Positions 22,411 to 24,060 of a stretch of 24,060 nucleotides of DNA are shown in pieces. Both the position numbers and the translations under genes were made by a program. The DNA is from JACPIL01 sp964362365 (GTDB lineage Archaea; Nanobdellota; Nanobdellia; Woesearchaeales; GW2011-AR9), in contig CAYIEF010000014.1 of assembly GCA_964362365.1 (NCBI GenBank), positions 1 through 24,060 on the forward strand, read 5' to 3'. Every line of letters begins with the position of its first letter. The stretch's first letter is position 1. A model generated the notes under the pieces. It worked only from the letters and a program-made list of their open reading frames with translations, was not told the origin of the DNA and made no database searches.

Positions 22411-23093
22411 TGGTCATCATACCATTTCAATGTTGCTCTAGTTGGATGGTATTCCTGCAAACGTGAGAATAAAGAATTTCTAGAACGATCGTGTAAACAA
22501 TGAGCTAACCCACAAACTATAACCAATTTTTCTATTCGATCAGCAAGAATTTCTCTGATTTTCTTTTCAGCATAATCATCTCTGTCGATAAAACTATTTC
22601 TTTGTCCGTTTGCAATTCTATGTTCATACATTAATGTATCAGGAGTGGAAAAATTAAAATCAGTATAAGTAGTTTCGGCATTTTGCTGTCTAATGTTCCG
22701 ATTTAATCTATTCATATTCTCTACATTTCCACAAGGAGGAGATCTGTGGTGGGACAAAAATTCATATAAAACTTTAGGACTATCCGTTAGATGCGTAGGC
22801 ACACCTTGTTTTTTTCCATATTCCAATGAAACTATTGGTTCAAAATTTTGATATTGAAGCTCTTCTAAAATAAACTTATAAGCAGAATTTGTAAGGCCAA
22901 GTTTTTTATATTTTTTTAATCGTCTCTTTTCAGCTTCAAACCATTCTCCAGAGCTAATATGACCCCATAACTCAGGACTGCATTCCACAGCAATCGCATT
23001 TGGTCTTTCATAATGTAACGCCCGCTCCAATCTTTTTGCGCCTAGTGGGTCACTATGTACGGTTCCAATAAAGTGTATTCTTGCTTCACTCAT
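22407..23093 (-). CDS. TraB/PrgY/GumN-family-like protein
   Basis: This 228-residue protein resembles the TraB/PrgY/GumN (EreA/ChaN-like) superfamily. IHFIGTVHSDPLG at 6-18 contains the GTxH motif (His13), PNAIAVECSPELW carries the conserved Glu37, and CGLAHCLHD near 194-202 supplies a second His (His198). Family members include a bacterial pheromone-shutdown protein and putative metal-dependent proteases, so a hydrolase is plausible, but no activity is shown. The usual C-terminal membrane helices of archaeal/eukaryotic TraB are absent, leaving a soluble form. The ATG overlaps the ATGA of the frame-corrected endonuclease V-like gene, and its stop overlaps the next ATG. Confidence 0.65.
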   Translation of the reverse strand: MSEARIHFIGTVHSDPLGAKRLERALHYERPNAIAVECSPELWGHISSGEWFEAEKRRLKKYKKLGLTNSAYKFILEELQYQNFEPIVSLEYGKKQGVPTHLTDSPKVLYEFLSHHRSPPCGNVENMNRLNRNIRQQNAETTYTDFNFSTPDTLMYEHRIANGQRNSFIDRDDYAEKKIREILADRIEKLVIVCGLAHCLHDRSRNSLFSRLQEYHPTRATLKWYDDQ

Positions 23094-23106
23094 TCTTTCT
23101 TCCTGG

Positions 23107-23712
23107 TCATCTTTCTTCCAATCTTATGCGCAATATGCAATGGCTCCGGCATTTTGTGGGGGAAAATGATCGTCTTTTGGGAATAATCTCCTGAACGGTT
23201 CCCAGAGAAACATTATGCCCAGGAGAAACAAACAAGGGATTAGAGAAGTCCTTGGTCTTTATTTCAAATCCCAGCACTTCATCATTAATCACTACCTTAC
23301 CGTCCTGCAAATCTCCAAAAGTCAATTTATCTTGAACTCCAATAGTGGGAATATTCAACTCTAATCCCAGATGCGCAGCAATGCCTAAACGCCGTGGATG
23401 TAATATTCCTTCGCCCTTCACCAGCAAGATATCCGGCTCTTCATCTAATTGATTAAAAGCTTCAACAATAGCCGGCATCTCCCGATAGGCCGCAAATCCC
23501 GGTTTGTAAGGAAGAGGATTGTTTAAAACATAACTCTTCTGCTCTTTAATTGCAAAAGAAGGAAACTCGCAAACCACCACGGTAGCCAATAACTTTGTTC
23601 CTAACACCTGACACTCTGCTGCGCCGATGGTTTTAATCTCTTGAAAAGAATCTTCTAATCTAACTCGGTATGATAATTTTGCTTGTTCTTTTTTAAGTTC
23701 GAAGAGATCCAT
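23107..23712 (-). CDS. nfi: Endonuclease V-like protein, frameshifted near the 3' end and with altered active-site residues
   Basis: Endonuclease V repairs deaminated adenine (hypoxanthine) in DNA or RNA. The fold is clear: LPYKPGFAAYREMPAIVEAF, HPRRLGIAAHLGLELNIPTIGV, FVSPGHNVSL. Aligned with the family, catalytic Asp of motif I is Glu33, Glu78 is kept, the Asp of VDGHG is Lys99 (LLVKGEG), and the late His is present (His166). The last 22 residues (RRSFSPTKCRS...) do not fit. A different frame reads KTIIFPHKMPEPLHIAHKIG, matching the family's normal ending (LPEPLR-A), and runs to a TGA at 23092-23090 that overlaps the TraB-like start. A 1-nt deletion near the T4 run at 23175-23178 explains this. 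Confidence 0.75.
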   Translation of the reverse strand: MDLFELKKEQAKLSYRVRLEDSFQEIKTIGAAECQVLGTKLLATVVVCEFPSFAIKEQKSYVLNNPLPYKPGFAAYREMPAIVEAFNQLDEEPDILLVKGEGILHPRRLGIAAHLGLELNIPTIGVQDKLTFGDLQDGKVVINDEVLGFEIKTKDFSNPLFVSPGHNVSLGTVQEIIPKRRSFSPTKCRSHCILRIRLEER

Positions 23713-23729
23713 TTTTCAATTATTGTAAC

Positions 23730-23918
23730 CTAAAAATTATTATCCATCCAACCTTTTTCCATCTCATTCAAATTCAATTCCCTAGCTTTTTCTTGGCTCA
23801 TCCCCGAGAATACTTTTATTTTGTAGACTGAAGTTAAAGGATCACATTCTCTCCAGCGTTTATACCTAATATTTATTCCTGCAACATAATCCGGCATTTG
23901 TTCTTCTAAGTTTATCAT
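23730..23918 (-). CDS. Unknown 62-residue protein, first gene of the minus-strand operon
   Basis: I do not recognise this acidic, soluble protein (INLEEQMPDYVAGINIRYKR, FSGMSQEKARELNL). I chose the ATG at 23918, because minus-strand GTGGAGGAT just upstream gives a Shine-Dalgarno match 6-7 nt away. An in-frame GTG at 23933 would consume that site and lies close to the predicted transcription start. A TATA box (TTTATAAAGC, plus GCTTTATAAA) is centred about 45 bp before the ATG. The endonuclease V-like gene starts 17 nt after its stop. Confidence 0.6.
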   Translation of the reverse strand: MINLEEQMPDYVAGINIRYKRWRECDPLTSVYKIKVFSGMSQEKARELNLNEMEKGWMDNNF

Positions 23919-23956
23919 TCGTATATCCTCCACTTTTACTCCTAAAACCTGAACTT

Positions 23957-23967
23957 GCTTTATAAAT
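23957..23967 (-). promoter_or_regulatory. Promoter of the 62aa-endonuclease V-TraB operon
   Basis: Plus GCTTTATAAAT (minus ATTTATAAAGC) is a good TATA box with a predicted start near 23936. The short leader then contains GGAGG (minus strand, 23930-23924 region) before the ATG at 23918. Confidence 0.5.
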
Positions 23968-24060
23968 CTTTCTAAAATAACTACTTAGCAGTAATTACTC
24001 AAAAATAGTTAACGACATAAATAAGTTATAAATTTCTGCGTAAAAATATGTTCGTTCCAA

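Noticed and set aside
24025..24060. TATA-like sequence and ATG at 24048 at the window end, suggesting a new plus-strand gene
   Set aside because: Only four codons are visible and the 20-bp spacing is short, so no gene can be supported.

Overview
The window is archaeal chromosomal DNA. It carries the archaeal arrangement of RNA polymerase genes (rpoH, then B'' and B' as separate genes, then A' and A''), followed by eL30, archaeal NusA, uS12 and uS7. Kae1 and many TATA boxes placed about 25-28 bp before start codons fit this. Compact genes, 0-4 nt stop-start junctions, a bacterial-type GyrB, a bacterial-like single-domain TGT, small orphan lipoproteins and a relict toxin/antitoxin pair suggest a DPANN-type lineage (Woesearchaeota/Pacearchaeota-like). 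That assignment is inference; no 16S gene is present.

Layout. 1-40: 3' end of a tRNA. 81-8634 (+): transcription operon rpoH-rpoB''-rpoB'-rpoA'-rpoA''-lipoprotein-rpl30e-nusA. 8658-8741: two tandem hairpins and the promoter region of rps12. 8742-10407 (+): rps12-orphan-rps7-orphan, ending in a T6 tract. 10404-11970 (-): tgt behind a Nudix gene. 11971-12375 looks like a long gap but holds a toxin-like 51-codon reading frame (+), a 44-codon antitoxin-like gene (-), and three promoters. 12376-14355 (+): kae1 and two paralogous lipoproteins with HExxH motifs. 14374-16720 (+): gyrB, with an 11-bp inverted repeat whose right arm is its TATA box, and a small membrane protein. 16803-17039 (+): a 78-residue protein, possibly PC4-like. 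17056-17757 (-): unknown 233-residue protein. 17809-21300 (-): smc. 21374-22097: divergent winged-helix regulator (-) and a small GTG-start gene (+) sharing a palindrome. 22186-23918 (-): four-gene operon (unknown, endonuclease V-like, TraB-like, unknown) with ATGA couplings.

The first half builds the transcription and translation machinery. The second half mixes tRNA modification (TGT, Kae1), chromosome topology and segregation (GyrB, SMC), DNA repair and surface lipoproteins.

The strongest oddities are these: two of the three zinc sites of the RNA polymerase clamp (B' C-terminus and A' N-terminus) have lost most of their cysteines; the endonuclease V-like gene has altered catalytic residues and an apparent 1-nt frameshift; the toxin/antitoxin remnant is arranged tail to tail; and unrelated small genes are inserted inside operons that are otherwise highly conserved. 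I saw no CRISPR array, insertion sequence or phage genes.
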